A stretch of 64,000 nucleotides of DNA from contig JAIXZY010000079.1 in assembly GCA_027489355.1 (NCBI GenBank), positions 1-64,000 on the forward strand, given 5' to 3'. Both the position numbers and the translations under genes were made by a program. Within the stretch, counting starts at the first letter, position 1; each line of letters begins with the position of its first letter. Source of the stretch: Paracoccaceae bacterium (GTDB lineage: Bacteria; Pseudomonadota; Alphaproteobacteria; Rhodobacterales; Rhodobacteraceae). Under the pieces are notes generated by a model. It was given only the letters and a program-made list of their open reading frames with translations. It had not been told where the DNA came from and did not search any database. Positions 53,474 through 62,751 of this stretch are shown piece by piece.

Positions 53474-55207
53474 ATGACAAATGCCCGTTTCGACAAGTCG
53501 AAGCTTCCCAGCCGCCATGTGACCGAAGGCCCCGCCCGCGCGCCGCATCGCAGCTACTTCTACGCGATGGGCATCACGGAAGAGGAAATCCACCAGCCCT
53601 GGGTCGGCGTCGCGACCTGCTGGAACGAGGCGGCCCCCTGCAACATCGCGCTGAACCGTCAGGCGCAGATCGTGAAGCAGGGCGTGAAGAAGGGCGGCGG
53701 CACCCCGCGCGAGTTCACGACGATCACCGTGACCGACGGCATCGCCATGGGGCACGAGGGGATGCGGTCCTCGCTCGCGTCGCGCGATGCCATCGCGGAC
53801 ACTGTCGAACTGACGATGCGCGGGCATTGCTATGACGCCATCGTGGGCCTTGCGGGCTGCGACAAGTCGCTGCCGGGGATGATGATGGCGATGGTGCGGC
53901 TGAACGTGCCGTCGGTCTTCATCTACGGCGGGTCGATCCTGCCGGGCCGCTACAACGGCCAGGACATCACCGTGCAGGACATGTTCGAGGCCGTGGGCAA
54001 GCACCAGGCCGGCAACCTGTCGGACGCGGAGCTTGAGATCATGGAGCGGGTGGCCTGCCCGTCCTCGGGCGCCTGCGGGGCGCAGTACACGGCGAACACG
54101 ATGGCTTGCGTGTCGGAAGCCATCGGTCTGGCGCTGCTGAACTCCTCCAGCGCCCCGGCGCCCTATGAAAGCCGCGACCAGTATGGCGAGGCCTCGGGCG
54201 TGGCGGTGATGAACCTGATCGAGAAGAACATCCGCGCCCGGGACATCGTGACCCGCAAGGCGCTGGAAAACGCGGCGCGGGTCGTGGGCTGCACGGGTGG
54301 TTCCACCAACGCGGCGCTGCACCTCCCGGCCTTGGCGAACGAGGCGGGGATCGACTTCGATCTCTTCGACGTGGCCGCGATCATGAAGGACACGCCGTAC
54401 TTCGTCGACCTGCGTCCCGGCGGCAAATATGTCGCCAAGGACCTGCACGAGGTCGGCGGCGTGGCCGTGGTGATGAAGGAACTGGCGAAGGCGGGCCTTC
54501 TGCACCTGGACTGCTTGACCGCGAGCGGCAAGACGCTGGGCGAAAGCCTGGATGAAATCCGCGGCGAGGCGGACGGCCGGGTGATCTATCACATCAACTC
54601 GCCCATCACCAAGACGGGTGGCGTTGTCAGCTTGCGCGGCAACCTCGCGCCCGACGGGGCCATCGTGAAGGTCGCGGGCATGACCGAGGCCGAGCAGGTC
54701 TTCACTGGCCCGGCGCGGGTCTTCGAATGCGAGGAAGACGCCTTCGAGGCGGTGAAGAAGCGCGAGTACAAGGAAGGCGAGGTCATCGTCATCCGCAACG
54801 AAGGCCCCGCAGGCGGGCCGGGGATGCGCGAGATGCTGGCGACCACGGCGGCGCTGTCGGGTCAGGGCATGGGCAAGAAGGTGGCGCTGATCACCGACGG
54901 CCGCTTCTCGGGCGCGACGCGGGGCTTCTGCGTGGGCCACGTGGGACCGGAAGCTGCGCATGGCGGGCCGATCGCGCTGTTGAAGAACGGCGACGTGATC
55001 AGCCTGAACGCGCTGACCGGCGAGCTTTCGGTGGCGCTGTCCGACGAGGAACTGGCGAAGCGCAAGGCCGAATGGAAAGGGCCGCGCAAGACCCAATACA
55101 CCAGCGGGGCGGTCCACAAGTTCGCGCGGCTGGTGGGCGGCGCGCGCTGGGGGGCGGTGACGCATCCGGGCGCGAAGGAAGAAAGCCACGTCTACATGGA
55201 CCAGTAA
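53474..55207 (+). CDS. ilvD: Dihydroxy-acid dehydratase
   Basis: A 577-residue IlvD/Edd-family enzyme. Iron-sulfur cluster and signature blocks are present: [43 protein letters not shown] and [17 protein letters not shown]. It dehydrates dihydroxy acids to the 2-keto acids of valine, isoleucine and pantothenate synthesis. Length and the [10 protein letters not shown] motif fit IlvD rather than phosphogluconate dehydratase. A DUF6478-type gene follows after 6 bases. Confidence 0.96.
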   Translation: MTNARFDKSKLPSRHVTEGPARAPHRSYFYAMGITEEEIHQPWVGVATCWNEAAPCNIALNRQAQIVKQGVKKGGGTPREFTTITVTDGIAMGHEGMRSSLASRDAIADTVELTMRGHCYDAIVGLAGCDKSLPGMMMAMVRLNVPSVFIYGGSILPGRYNGQDITVQDMFEAVGKHQAGNLSDAELEIMERVACPSSGACGAQYTANTMACVSEAIGLALLNSSSAPAPYESRDQYGEASGVAVMNLIEKNIRARDIVTRKALENAARVVGCTGGSTNAALHLPALANEAGIDFDLFDVAAIMKDTPYFVDLRPGGKYVAKDLHEVGGVAVVMKELAKAGLLHLDCLTASGKTLGESLDEIRGEADGRVIYHINSPITKTGGVVSLRGNLAPDGAIVKVAGMTEAEQVFTGPARVFECEEDAFEAVKKREYKEGEVIVIRNEGPAGGPGMREMLATTAALSGQGMGKKVALITDGRFSGATRGFCVGHVGPEAAHGGPIALLKNGDVISLNALTGELSVALSDEELAKRKAEWKGPRKTQYTSGAVHKFARLVGGARWGAVTHPGAKEESHVYMDQ

Positions 55208-55213
55208 GGTCCG

Positions 55214-55987
55214 ATGGCCGGACGCATCGCGCAAGCTCTGCTGGGCTGGCACCAGCGCCGCACCGAAGAGCGCTGGATGCGTCTGGCTGAGACGGCTCCG
55301 GGGCTGGAAAGCTTTGAGCTGAGGGCCTTGCGGGCCGAGGCGCGGGGGATGCGGCGGCAGCTTGACCGGGTACTGCAGGCGGCGGATGCGCGGCTTGCGG
55401 TTCCGCCCTTGGGCGCGGGCCTGCCGCAGATGCCGCTTGGCACCGACTGGAGCTGGCGGCCGGATGCCTGGCGCGGGGCGCTGCCCGACACTGGCGCGGT
55501 CTGCGCGGGCGACCGCACGGCCCTGGGCGAAGGGCTGGCCGTCTACCACGACTGCCCCCTGGGCGAGGTGGTGGTGCGCCAGTTGCGCAACGGCGCGCCC
55601 GAGGACCGGGCGCCCTATGGGCTGGCCCTGGATGTCTTCGGCTTCCGCGGCAGCTTCCTGTCTCTGTCCCTGACCCTGCCCGAGGCCGCCATCGACGGGC
55701 TCAAGGCACGGCACCTGGTGCGGGTGGAACTGGTGATCGACAGCGACCGCCCGGTGAAGGCCTATGCCCGGCTGAACATCAAGCACGGCCCCAACCTGGC
55801 CCAGCCCGTCAGTGCCCTTCCCGCCGAGGGGCGCGAGAAGCTGGCCGAATTCGACCTGGCCTATACCGATCTCAACGACCGGCGGATCGAGAGGGCCTGG
55901 CTGGACCTGATCCTGAACGAACCCGCGATGACCCGGATCGTGATCCGCGACGTGGTGGCAAGCCGTCGTCCAAGGGCAGAGCTATAA
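55214..55987 (+). CDS. DUF6478-type hypothetical protein
   Basis: A 257-residue cytoplasmic protein with no signal peptide. It starts with a helical part (WHQRRTEERWMRLAE, ARGMRRQLDRVLQ), then LPLG.DWSWRPDAWRGALP and a beta-rich part with VYHDCPLGEVVVRQLRN, FGFRGSFLSLSLTLP and NIKHGPNLAQPVSALP. This pattern fits the DUF6478 family of Rhodobacterales. Function is unknown. It is probably cotranscribed with ilvD and the next gene. Confidence 0.75.
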   Translation: MAGRIAQALLGWHQRRTEERWMRLAETAPGLESFELRALRAEARGMRRQLDRVLQAADARLAVPPLGAGLPQMPLGTDWSWRPDAWRGALPDTGAVCAGDRTALGEGLAVYHDCPLGEVVVRQLRNGAPEDRAPYGLALDVFGFRGSFLSLSLTLPEAAIDGLKARHLVRVELVIDSDRPVKAYARLNIKHGPNLAQPVSALPAEGREKLAEFDLAYTDLNDRRIERAWLDLILNEPAMTRIVIRDVVASRRPRAEL

Positions 55988-55988
55988 G

Positions 55989-56345
55989 ATGGAGATGAAG
56001 GTCGAACAGGCCCGGATTGCCGGCGGCGTCTGGGAGGCGGTGGTGACGGCCGCAGAGCCTCTTACGGTCGAGGCGATGCGCGACGGGCGGCAGATCGAGG
56101 GTGTAAGCGTCGCCCCGGTCGCCGGTACGACGGATCGCTACGCGGTGCGGGTGCCGATCCCGGCCTGGGTGCTGAATGACGGCGTGCAGACGATCCTGGT
56201 GCAGGCTGGCGGTGCTCGGCTGGCGGCGGTCACTCTGGTCGCCGGGCAGCCGCTGGAGGAAGACATCCGCGCGGAGCTGGGTCTGCTGCGTGCCGAGCTG
56301 GACCTGCTGAAGCGCGCCTTCCAGCGCCACGTCCGCGAAAGCTGA
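55989..56345 (+). CDS. Hypothetical protein with C-terminal helix
   Basis: A 118-residue protein. It has a beta-rich start (EQARIAGGVWEAVVTA, RYAVRVPIPAWVLNDGVQTILVQ) and a C-terminal helix LGLLRAELDLLKRAFQRHVRES that could be a short coiled coil. It begins one base after the DUF6478-type stop, so the two may act together. No family is recognised. Confidence 0.7.
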   Translation: MEMKVEQARIAGGVWEAVVTAAEPLTVEAMRDGRQIEGVSVAPVAGTTDRYAVRVPIPAWVLNDGVQTILVQAGGARLAAVTLVAGQPLEEDIRAELGLLRAELDLLKRAFQRHVRES

Positions 56346-56353
56346 GCCGCGGC

Positions 56354-56387
56354 GGGCTTCCCCCTTCCGTTCGCAAGGAGGAAGCCC
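56354..56387. terminator. Hairpin between convergent genes at 56345 and 56402
   Basis: GGGCTTCC-C-CCTT (56354-56366) pairs with AAGG-A-GGAAGCCC (56375-56387) with one mismatch. There is no long T-run on either side, so termination is likely but not certain. Confidence 0.6.
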
Positions 56388-56401
56388 GGAATGACCGGAG
56401 G

Positions 56402-56887
56402 TCAGAGTTGCGAGAGCAGGTGCTCGCCGGCCGAAATCTCGCAGCCGGTCCCCGTTTCCGGGTTGTAGCGGGTGACCACGCCGTCCTCGGCCAGCAGCGA
56501 ATAGCGTTTGGAGCGGTTGAAGAACCCCAGGTGCGGGACGTCGAAGGTCAGGCCAAGCGCCTTGGTGAAGCTGGCGTCGGCGTCGGCCAGCATGGTGATC
56601 CCGGCGGCGGTGGCCCCGGTTGCCTCGCCCCAGGCCTTCATCACGAAGGGGTCGTTGACCGACACGCAGATGATCTCGTCCACGCCCTTGTCGGCGAATT
56701 TCTTCGCGGTGCGGATGAAGCTGGGGACGTGGGCGGTCGAGCAGGTGCCAGTGTAGGCACCGGGCAGGCCGAAGATCACGACCTTGCGGCCCTTGAGCCG
56801 TTCGGCAAGCGCCACCGCCTCGGCACCGTTGTCGCCCATGTGCAAGAGCGTGGCCTCGGGCAGTTTCACCCCTTCTGCGATCGTCAT
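56402..56887 (-). CDS. Peroxiredoxin, Prx5/AhpE-like
   Basis: A 161-residue peroxiredoxin. The peroxidatic Cys lies in FGLPGAYTGTCSTAHVPSF (PxxxTxxC), with SVNDPFVMKAWG following, the pattern of the Prx5 group that also includes glutaredoxin-linked enzymes. A Cys in GTGCEISAG near the C-terminus could be a resolving residue. It reduces hydrogen peroxide or alkyl peroxides. ATG 56887 is preferred (MTIAEGVKLPEATL), with an AAAGGA site. It is divergent from the ferredoxin-reductase gene. Confidence 0.93.
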   Translation of the reverse strand: MTIAEGVKLPEATLLHMGDNGAEAVALAERLKGRKVVIFGLPGAYTGTCSTAHVPSFIRTAKKFADKGVDEIICVSVNDPFVMKAWGEATGATAAGITMLADADASFTKALGLTFDVPHLGFFNRSKRYSLLAEDGVVTRYNPETGTGCEISAGEHLLSQL

Positions 56888-56953
56888 GTCCTGTCCTTTC
56901 CTGATGGTGCGTTGCACCTGTTGCCGCTTGGGTTATAGGGTCCGGCGCGGAAC

Positions 56954-58174
56954 ATGCCAGAGGGGGGCGCGATGCGGGTGGTGATCGTGGGGGCCGGACA
57001 GGCCGGGGCGGCGCTGGCGGCGAAGCTGCGGGCACTGGGGCACCAGGGCGAGATCGTCATGCTGGGCGATGAACCCGCGCCGCCCTACCAGCGCCCGCCG
57101 CTGTCCAAGGCCTATCTCCTGGGCGAGATGGAGGAGGACCGGCTCTGGCTGCGCGCGCCGGAGTTCTGGGCCGAGCAGGGGGTCGAGCTGCGGCTGGGCC
57201 AGGCGGTGACGGGGATCGATCCGGTGGCGAAGACGGTCACGGTGGATGGCGAGGTGCTGTCCTATGACCATCTGGCGCTGACGACGGGGTCCACGCCTCG
57301 GCGGTTGCCGGCGGCCATCGGCGGGGCGCTGGAGGGCGTCTACACGGTGCGGACGCTGGCGGATGTCGACTCGATGCGCGCCGAGTTCCTGCCGGGCCGC
57401 AGGGTCATCATCGTCGGCGGCGGCTATATCGGGCTGGAAGCGGCCGCAGTGGCGTCGAAGCTGGGGCTGGATGTCACCGTGCTGGAAATGGCCCCGCGCA
57501 TCCTGCAAAGGGTCGCTGCGCCCGAGACCTCGGACTATGTCCGGGCGCTCCACCAGGCGCATGGCGTCAAGGTGCTGGAGTCCACCGGGCTGAACCGGCT
57601 TCTGGGCGACGACCGCGTCACCGGGGCGCTTCTGACCGACGGGCGCGAACTGCCGGCGGACTTCGTCATCGCGGGGGTTGGGATCACACCGAACACGCAG
57701 CTGGCCGAGGGAGCCGGGCTGACGCTCGACAACGGGATCGCCACGGATGAGATGGGCCGCACCTCGGATCCGGCGATCTGGTCGGCGGGGGACTGCGCGT
57801 CCTTCCCGTGGAAGGGCGGCCGCATCCGGCTGGAGTCGGTGGGCAACGCGATCGACCAGGCCGAGGCGGTGGCGGCGAACATCCTGGGCGCGGGTGCGCC
57901 CTATGAGGCGAAGCCCTGGTTCTGGTCGGACCAGTACGACCTCAAGCTGCAGATCGCTGGGCTGAACACGGGTTACGACCGGATCGTCACCCGCAAGGGC
58001 GAGGGCGACGTGGTCAGCTTCTGGTATTACCGGGGCGCAGAGCTTCTGGCGGTGGATGCGATGAACGACAGCCGGGCCTACATGGTCGGCAAGCGGCTGA
58101 TCGAGATGGGCAAGTCGCCCGCCCCCGAGGTGATCGAGACCGCCCCCGACCTGAAGCCCTTGCTCAAGGCGTGA
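56954..58174 (+). CDS. FAD-dependent ferredoxin/rubredoxin-type reductase
   Basis: A 406-residue flavoprotein with two Rossmann folds (VVIVGAGQAGAALAAKLRA and VIIVGGGYIGLEAAAVASKLG) and the FAD motif WSAGDCASFP, plus the reductase-type C-terminal domain (WFWSDQYDLKLQIAGL). YQRPPLSKAYL is typical of rhodocoxin, putidaredoxin and biphenyl-dioxygenase ferredoxin reductases. No ferredoxin or P450 partner lies nearby. An internal ATG at 56972 (MRVVIVGAG) is an equally good start. Confidence 0.92.
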   Translation: MPEGGAMRVVIVGAGQAGAALAAKLRALGHQGEIVMLGDEPAPPYQRPPLSKAYLLGEMEEDRLWLRAPEFWAEQGVELRLGQAVTGIDPVAKTVTVDGEVLSYDHLALTTGSTPRRLPAAIGGALEGVYTVRTLADVDSMRAEFLPGRRVIIVGGGYIGLEAAAVASKLGLDVTVLEMAPRILQRVAAPETSDYVRALHQAHGVKVLESTGLNRLLGDDRVTGALLTDGRELPADFVIAGVGITPNTQLAEGAGLTLDNGIATDEMGRTSDPAIWSAGDCASFPWKGGRIRLESVGNAIDQAEAVAANILGAGAPYEAKPWFWSDQYDLKLQIAGLNTGYDRIVTRKGEGDVVSFWYYRGAELLAVDAMNDSRAYMVGKRLIEMGKSPAPEVIETAPDLKPLLKA

Positions 58175-58229
58175 GCCCCCTCAAACTGCCTTTCCCCGAA
58201 CGGGAGGGGGAGCGGAACGCGGAGACCTG

Positions 58230-58790
58230 ATGCGGATCATTGGTGGCAGCCGACGCGGACTGAAGCTTGCCGAAGTGGGCGAGGGCGACGCAGCGGCGCA
58301 TCTGCGCCCCACCTCGGACCGGGTGCGCGAGGCGATCTTCAACCTGCTGATCAACGCGCATGGCAACCCGGTCGCGGGGGCGCGCGTGCTGGACCTCTTC
58401 GCCGGGACAGGGGCGCTGGGGCTGGAGGCGCTGAGCCGGGGGGCCGTGCACGCGACCTTCGTGGATGACGGGGCAAAGGCGGTGGGCTTGATCCGGGCGA
58501 ACATCGCGAAGATGCGGGCCGAGGGCGAGACGCAGGTGCTGCGGCAGGACGCGGTCCGGTTGGGACCGAACCCGGGTGCGCCTTTCGGGCTGGTTTTCCT
58601 GGACCCGCCCTATGGGAAGGCGTTGGGCGAGGCGGCCCTGACGGCGGCGCGCAAGGGCGGGTGGCTGGCCCCCGGCGCGATGGTCGTCTGGGAAGAAGGC
58701 GTTGCGGTTACCGTACCTGAGGGATTCCGGCAGGTGGATCAGCGGAAGTATGGGGACACGGTGGTGACGTTGCTGCAGGCCCCGGAATGA
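58230..58790 (+). CDS. rsmD: 16S rRNA (guanine966-N2)-methyltransferase
   Basis: A 186-residue RsmD with MRIIGGSRRGLKL, the RPTSDRVREAIFNLL block, the SAM motif VLDLFAGTGALGLEALSRG and the catalytic LDPPYG. It methylates 16S rRNA. It overlaps the HAD gene by 4 bases, so both are translated from one message. Confidence 0.96.
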   Translation: MRIIGGSRRGLKLAEVGEGDAAAHLRPTSDRVREAIFNLLINAHGNPVAGARVLDLFAGTGALGLEALSRGAVHATFVDDGAKAVGLIRANIAKMRAEGETQVLRQDAVRLGPNPGAPFGLVFLDPPYGKALGEAALTAARKGGWLAPGAMVVWEEGVAVTVPEGFRQVDQRKYGDTVVTLLQAPE

Positions 58791-59452
58791 CCCGTCCGGT
58801 CGCGGTTCTGTTCGACTGCGACGGGGTGGTCGTGGACAGTGAGCGCCCGACCCTGGCGCTGTTTGTCGAGGAATTGACTGCGCATGGCCTGCCGCTGACG
58901 CTGGAGGCCTTTGAGGCCGGCTATCTTGGCCTGACGGTCGAGATGGTGGCACAGCAGGCGACACGGGCCGGGGCGCGGCTGCCCGAGGGCTGGGTGGCGC
59001 AGTTCTACGCCCGCATGAACGAGATGCTGAGGGCCGGGGTGCCGCTGGTTGCAGGGGTGCTGGGGGTGCTCGACCGGCTGGATGCGGCGGGGATTCCTTT
59101 TGCGATGGCGTCGAACGGGTCGCTTGCCAAGATGCAGATCACGCTGGGACAGCACGGGATCGAAGGGAGGTTCCGGGCGGTCCTGTCGGGGCAGGCGCTG
59201 GGTCGGCCAAAGCCCGCGCCGGACGTCTATCTGGCGGCAGCTGCAGCCTGTGGCGCGCGGCCCGGGGCCTGCGTGGTGATCGAGGACAGCGCCCAGGGCG
59301 CGCGGGCGGGGCTTGCGGCAGGGGCGCGGGTGCTGGGATATGCGCCACATGGGGCGGGAACGGCAACCGCGCAGAGCCTGGCCGCCTTGGGGGTGCCGCT
59401 GTTTCACCGGATGGAAGAGCTTCCGGCGCTGCTGGGGTTGGAAAGCGTCTGA
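58787..59452 (+). CDS. HAD-superfamily hydrolase (phosphatase/phosphoglucomutase-like)
   Basis: A 221-residue HAD protein. Motif I is LFDCDGVVVDSE, motif II MASNGS, motif III Lys in GRPKPAPDVY and motif IV VIEDSAQG. It belongs to the Gph/YqaB/beta-phosphoglucomutase-like subfamily with a helical cap. The exact substrate cannot be told. Confidence 0.9.
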   Translation: MTRPVAVLFDCDGVVVDSERPTLALFVEELTAHGLPLTLEAFEAGYLGLTVEMVAQQATRAGARLPEGWVAQFYARMNEMLRAGVPLVAGVLGVLDRLDAAGIPFAMASNGSLAKMQITLGQHGIEGRFRAVLSGQALGRPKPAPDVYLAAAAACGARPGACVVIEDSAQGARAGLAAGARVLGYAPHGAGTATAQSLAALGVPLFHRMEELPALLGLESV

Positions 59453-59460
59453 CGCGGTCC

Positions 59461-60060
59461 TCAGATCCGGCGCCGGGCGCGAAGAGCGGCGCCGATGGTT
59501 CCGTCGTCAAGGTAGTCCAGCTCGCCCCCGATCGGGACACCCTGGGCCAGCGTGGTGATCTGGACGTCGGTCCCGGAGAGGGCGTCGGCGATGTAATGCG
59601 CGGTGGTCTGGCCGTCGACTGTGGCGTTCAGCGCAAGGATCACCTCGCGGGTGGCCTCCTCGGCCACGCGGGCGACGAGGCGGGGGATGCCCAGTTCCTC
59701 GGGGCCAATGGCGTCAAGCGCCGAGAGGGTGCCGCCAAGCACGTGGTAGCGGCCCTTGAACACCTGGCCGCGTTCCATCGCCCAGAGGTCGGCCACGTCC
59801 TCGACCACGCAGATCTCGCCCGTGGCGCGGGCGGGGTCGGCGCAGATGCCGCAGACTTCGGTGGTGGAGATGTTGCCGCAGATGCGGCAGTCCTTGGCCG
59901 AGAGCGCGACCTCGGCCAGGGCCTGGGCCAGCGGGGCCATGAGCTGGCCGCGCTTCTTCAACAGCGTCAGGACGGCCCGGCGGGCTGAGCGTGGACCAAG
60001 GCCCGGCAGGCGGGCCATCAGCTCGATCAGCGCCTCGATGCCGGTTTCGTCCCGCGTCAT
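59461..60060 (-). CDS. recR: Recombination protein RecR
   Basis: A 199-residue RecR. It has an HhH ([18 protein letters not shown]), a four-Cys zinc finger ([16 protein letters not shown]), and a Toprim domain ([34 protein letters not shown]). It loads RecA at gaps with RecFO. It overlaps the ybaB stop by one base. Confidence 0.97.
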   Translation of the reverse strand: MTRDETGIEALIELMARLPGLGPRSARRAVLTLLKKRGQLMAPLAQALAEVALSAKDCRICGNISTTEVCGICADPARATGEICVVEDVADLWAMERGQVFKGRYHVLGGTLSALDAIGPEELGIPRLVARVAEEATREVILALNATVDGQTTAHYIADALSGTDVQITTLAQGVPIGGELDYLDDGTIGAALRARRRI

Positions 60061-60404
60061 CAGACCGGAGGCCGCATTCCCGCGGGCAGGCCAAGCTCTT
60101 CGGCGATGCGGGCCATTTCGCTTTGCGCGCGGTCGTTGCCGCGGATCTGGGCGTCGCGGATCGCGGCGACGATCAGGTCCTCCACCACTTCCTTCTGCGA
60201 CGGGTCAAGGAGGCTGGGGTCGATGTCCAGCCCGGTCACGCCGCCCTTGGCGGTGACGCGCGCCTTGACCGCGCCGCCACCCGCTTCACCGATGACGATG
60301 ATCCGGCCCAGCTCTTCCTGCAGCTCGGCAAGACGGCCCTGCATTTCCTGCGCGGCCTTCATCATCTTGCCCATGTCGCCCAGTGCGCCCAAACCCTTCA
60401 GCAT
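60060..60404 (-). CDS. YbaB/EbfC-family nucleoid-associated protein
   Basis: A 114-residue protein with a helical start ([23 protein letters not shown]) and the conserved [25 protein letters not shown]. YbaB dimers bind DNA, and the gene sits with recR in many bacteria, as here. The usual upstream neighbour dnaX is one gene away, with a GNAT gene between. Confidence 0.95.
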   Translation of the reverse strand: MLKGLGALGDMGKMMKAAQEMQGRLAELQEELGRIIVIGEAGGGAVKARVTAKGGVTGLDIDPSLLDPSQKEVVEDLIVAAIRDAQIRGNDRAQSEMARIAEELGLPAGMRPPV

Positions 60405-60458
60405 GTCGATCTCCCGTGGTTTTGTCTGAGATACGGGCTGGAGGGCCGGGGCGCAAGC

Positions 60459-60923
60459 TCAGGGCGTGGCGCGGAACAGCATTCTGCGCGGCAGGAAGCC
60501 GGCGGCGCGGAAGAAGGCGTGGGCGTCGTGATTGCCTTCCCAGGTGTCGAGAAGGATTTCGTCGACCTTCAGGTCCCCGGCCAGCTGCCGGGCGGCGTCC
60601 AGCAGCGCGCGGCCCTGGCCCTGGCGACGGGCCTCGGGCGCGACGGCGATGTGGTCGATCATCAGGCGACGGATGGCGGGCGAGAAGATCGAGGCCTCGC
60701 GCGTCTGGAGCTGGCAGAGGGCGTAGGCGGTGGCCGGTTCGCCCATCAGGAAGGCGGTGCAGCCGGGGTCGCTCAGCCGGTCGGCGAAGTACTGCGTCAG
60801 GGCCTGCGGGTCTGGCGTGGGATAGAACACGTCGGGGTAGCGGGCCGCGTGCCAGCCTTGCACATGGGCATTCAGCCGCGCCAGGGTTGGCGCATCGGCC
60901 AGCGTGGCGCGGCGGGGCGTCAT
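60459..60923 (-). CDS. GNAT-family N-acetyltransferase
   Basis: A 154-residue GNAT protein. The acetyl-CoA loop is IAVAPEARRQGQGRALLDAA, followed by LDTWEGNHDAHAFFRAAGFLPRRML. It starts with RRATLADAPTLARLNAHVQ. Its ATG overlaps the dnaX stop by 4 bases, so it is translationally coupled to dnaX. The substrate is unknown; a RimI-like protein target or small amine are both possible. Confidence 0.92.
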   Translation of the reverse strand: MTPRRATLADAPTLARLNAHVQGWHAARYPDVFYPTPDPQALTQYFADRLSDPGCTAFLMGEPATAYALCQLQTREASIFSPAIRRLMIDHIAVAPEARRQGQGRALLDAARQLAGDLKVDEILLDTWEGNHDAHAFFRAAGFLPRRMLFRATP

Positions 60924-62680
60924 TCCTCGAACGGGTCCCAGTCGTCGTCGACCTCGGGCTCTGCCACGGGCAGGGCGGTCTCGGCAGCCTGGGCGGTGAT
61001 CGCCTCGGGACTGCGGACCTGCGCGATCTTCGCGCCGGGGAAGGCGGTCAGGATCGCCTGCACAAGGGGGTTTTCGGCCGCTTCTGCCTTGACCTGGGCA
61101 AGTTCGGCATTCCGCGCCTCTGCAATCGTCTGCTGGCCACCCGAGGATACGACCGAAACCCCCCAGCGCGCGCCGGTCCAGCCTTGCAGGCGCTGGCCGA
61201 GGCGGGCGGCGAGGTCAGGCTTGGCGCCGGGTGCGGGCTCGAACTCGATCCGGCCGGGGGCATAGCGCGCAAGGCGGAGGCCGGTCTCGACCTCGTTCAA
61301 AAGGAGCATGTCCCGCTTCGCCCGGATCAGCTCGATCACCTGCTCGAAGGTGGCGTAGACCTGAAGCTGGCCCTCGGCAAGGGCGGGGGCGGCGGCGGTC
61401 ATCGTGGGCCCGCGGGTGGGGGCCGCGTGCATCGGCGCCATGCGGGGCGTGTGGACCGTCGCGCCACCGGCGGGGGCGCCGCCGGCGATGCTGCCGCCGC
61501 CACCGCCGGTCGGCGGGCGCGGGCTTTCCTGCAGCTTCTTCACCAGCGTTTCGGGGTCGGGCAGGTCGGCCACATGGGTCAGGCGGATGACGGCCATCTC
61601 GGCCGCCATCATCGCGTTGGGGGCAAGGCTGACCTCTTCGATGGCCTTGAGCAGCATCTGCCACATCCGCGTCAGCGCCCGCATCGGCAGGCGGCTGGCC
61701 ATGTCCTGACCCCGGCTCTGTTCGTCGGGGGGCGTGGTCGGGTCTTCGGCGGCGGAGGGGTTGATCTTGATGACCGAAATCCAGTGCGTGATCTCGGCCA
61801 GGTCGCGCAGGACGGCCATCGGGTCGGCGCCGTCGGCGTATTGCGAGGAAAGCTCGGCCAGCGCGGTTGCTGCGTCGCCCTTCATGATCAGGTCGAAGAG
61901 GTCGAGCGTCCGGCCCCGGTCGGCAAGGCCCAGCATGGCGCGGACTTGATCCCCCGTCGTCTCGCCCGCCCCGTGGGCAATGGCCTGGTCCATCAGGCTC
62001 ATCGCGTCGCGGACCGAGCCCTCGGCGGCGCGGGTGATCAGGGCAAGCGCGTCGGGGGCGAGCTTCGCGCCTTCCAGGTCGGCCACCTTCGCCAGGTGGG
62101 CCATCATCACCTCGGGTTCGATCCGCTTCAGGTCGAAACGCTGGCAACGGGACAGGACCGTGACCGGGACCTTGCGGATTTCAGTGGTGGCGAAGATGAA
62201 TTTGACGTGGGCGGGGGGTTCTTCCAGCGTCTTCAGAAGCGCGTTGAAGGCCGCCGTGGACAGCATGTGGACTTCGTCGATGATGTAGACCTTGAACCGC
62301 GCAGAGGCCGCCCGGTAGTGGACGCTGTCGATGATCTCACGGATGTCGTTCACGCCGGTGCGGGAGGCGGCGTCCATCTCCATCACGTCGACGTGGCGGC
62401 CTTCGGCGATGGCGCGGCAGGGTTCGCAGACGCCGCAAGGTTCGGTCGTCGGGCCGCCAGTGCCGTCGGGGCCGACGCAGTTCAACCCCTTGGCGATGAT
62501 CCGCGCCGTGGTGGTCTTGCCCACCCCACGGACCCCGGTCATCACGAAGGCATGGGCGATCCGGTCCGCCGCAAAGGCGTTCTTCAGGGTGCGGACCATC
62601 GCCTCTTGCCCGATCAGGTCGGCAAAGGTCTGCGGGCGGTACTTGCGGGCAAGGACCTGGTAGGCTTTCTCGTCGGACAT
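60920..62680 (-). CDS. dnaX: DNA polymerase III subunits gamma/tau
   Basis: A 586-residue DnaX. The clamp-loader ATPase has Walker A GVRGVGKTTTARI, zinc-binding Cys (CGVCEPC), Walker B YIIDEVHMLS and NALLKTLEEPPAHVKFIFATTE. A long Pro/Gly-rich linker and C-terminal tau-type domain follow from about residue 390. I did not find a convincing slippery A-run for gamma production. It is first of the dnaX-GNAT-ybaB-recR group. Confidence 0.97.
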   Translation of the reverse strand: MSDEKAYQVLARKYRPQTFADLIGQEAMVRTLKNAFAADRIAHAFVMTGVRGVGKTTTARIIAKGLNCVGPDGTGGPTTEPCGVCEPCRAIAEGRHVDVMEMDAASRTGVNDIREIIDSVHYRAASARFKVYIIDEVHMLSTAAFNALLKTLEEPPAHVKFIFATTEIRKVPVTVLSRCQRFDLKRIEPEVMMAHLAKVADLEGAKLAPDALALITRAAEGSVRDAMSLMDQAIAHGAGETTGDQVRAMLGLADRGRTLDLFDLIMKGDAATALAELSSQYADGADPMAVLRDLAEITHWISVIKINPSAAEDPTTPPDEQSRGQDMASRLPMRALTRMWQMLLKAIEEVSLAPNAMMAAEMAVIRLTHVADLPDPETLVKKLQESPRPPTGGGGGSIAGGAPAGGATVHTPRMAPMHAAPTRGPTMTAAAPALAEGQLQVYATFEQVIELIRAKRDMLLLNEVETGLRLARYAPGRIEFEPAPGAKPDLAARLGQRLQGWTGARWGVSVVSSGGQQTIAEARNAELAQVKAEAAENPLVQAILTAFPGAKIAQVRSPEAITAQAAETALPVAEPEVDDDWDPFEE

Positions 62681-62751
62681 GGAATCCTCGGTCAGTCCGG
62701 GGCAGATTAGGGCGCGGGGGGCGGAAGGTCCACCGGGAAGCGCCCTTCCGG

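Noticed and set aside
53435-55786. A 783-codon minus-strand open frame opposite ilvD
   Set aside because: Antisense to a complete IlvD with all cluster motifs.
62681-62751. Signal recognition particle RNA gene beside dnaX
   Set aside because: The gap is only 71 bases and lacks the conserved tetraloop/asymmetric-loop sequence of SRP RNA.
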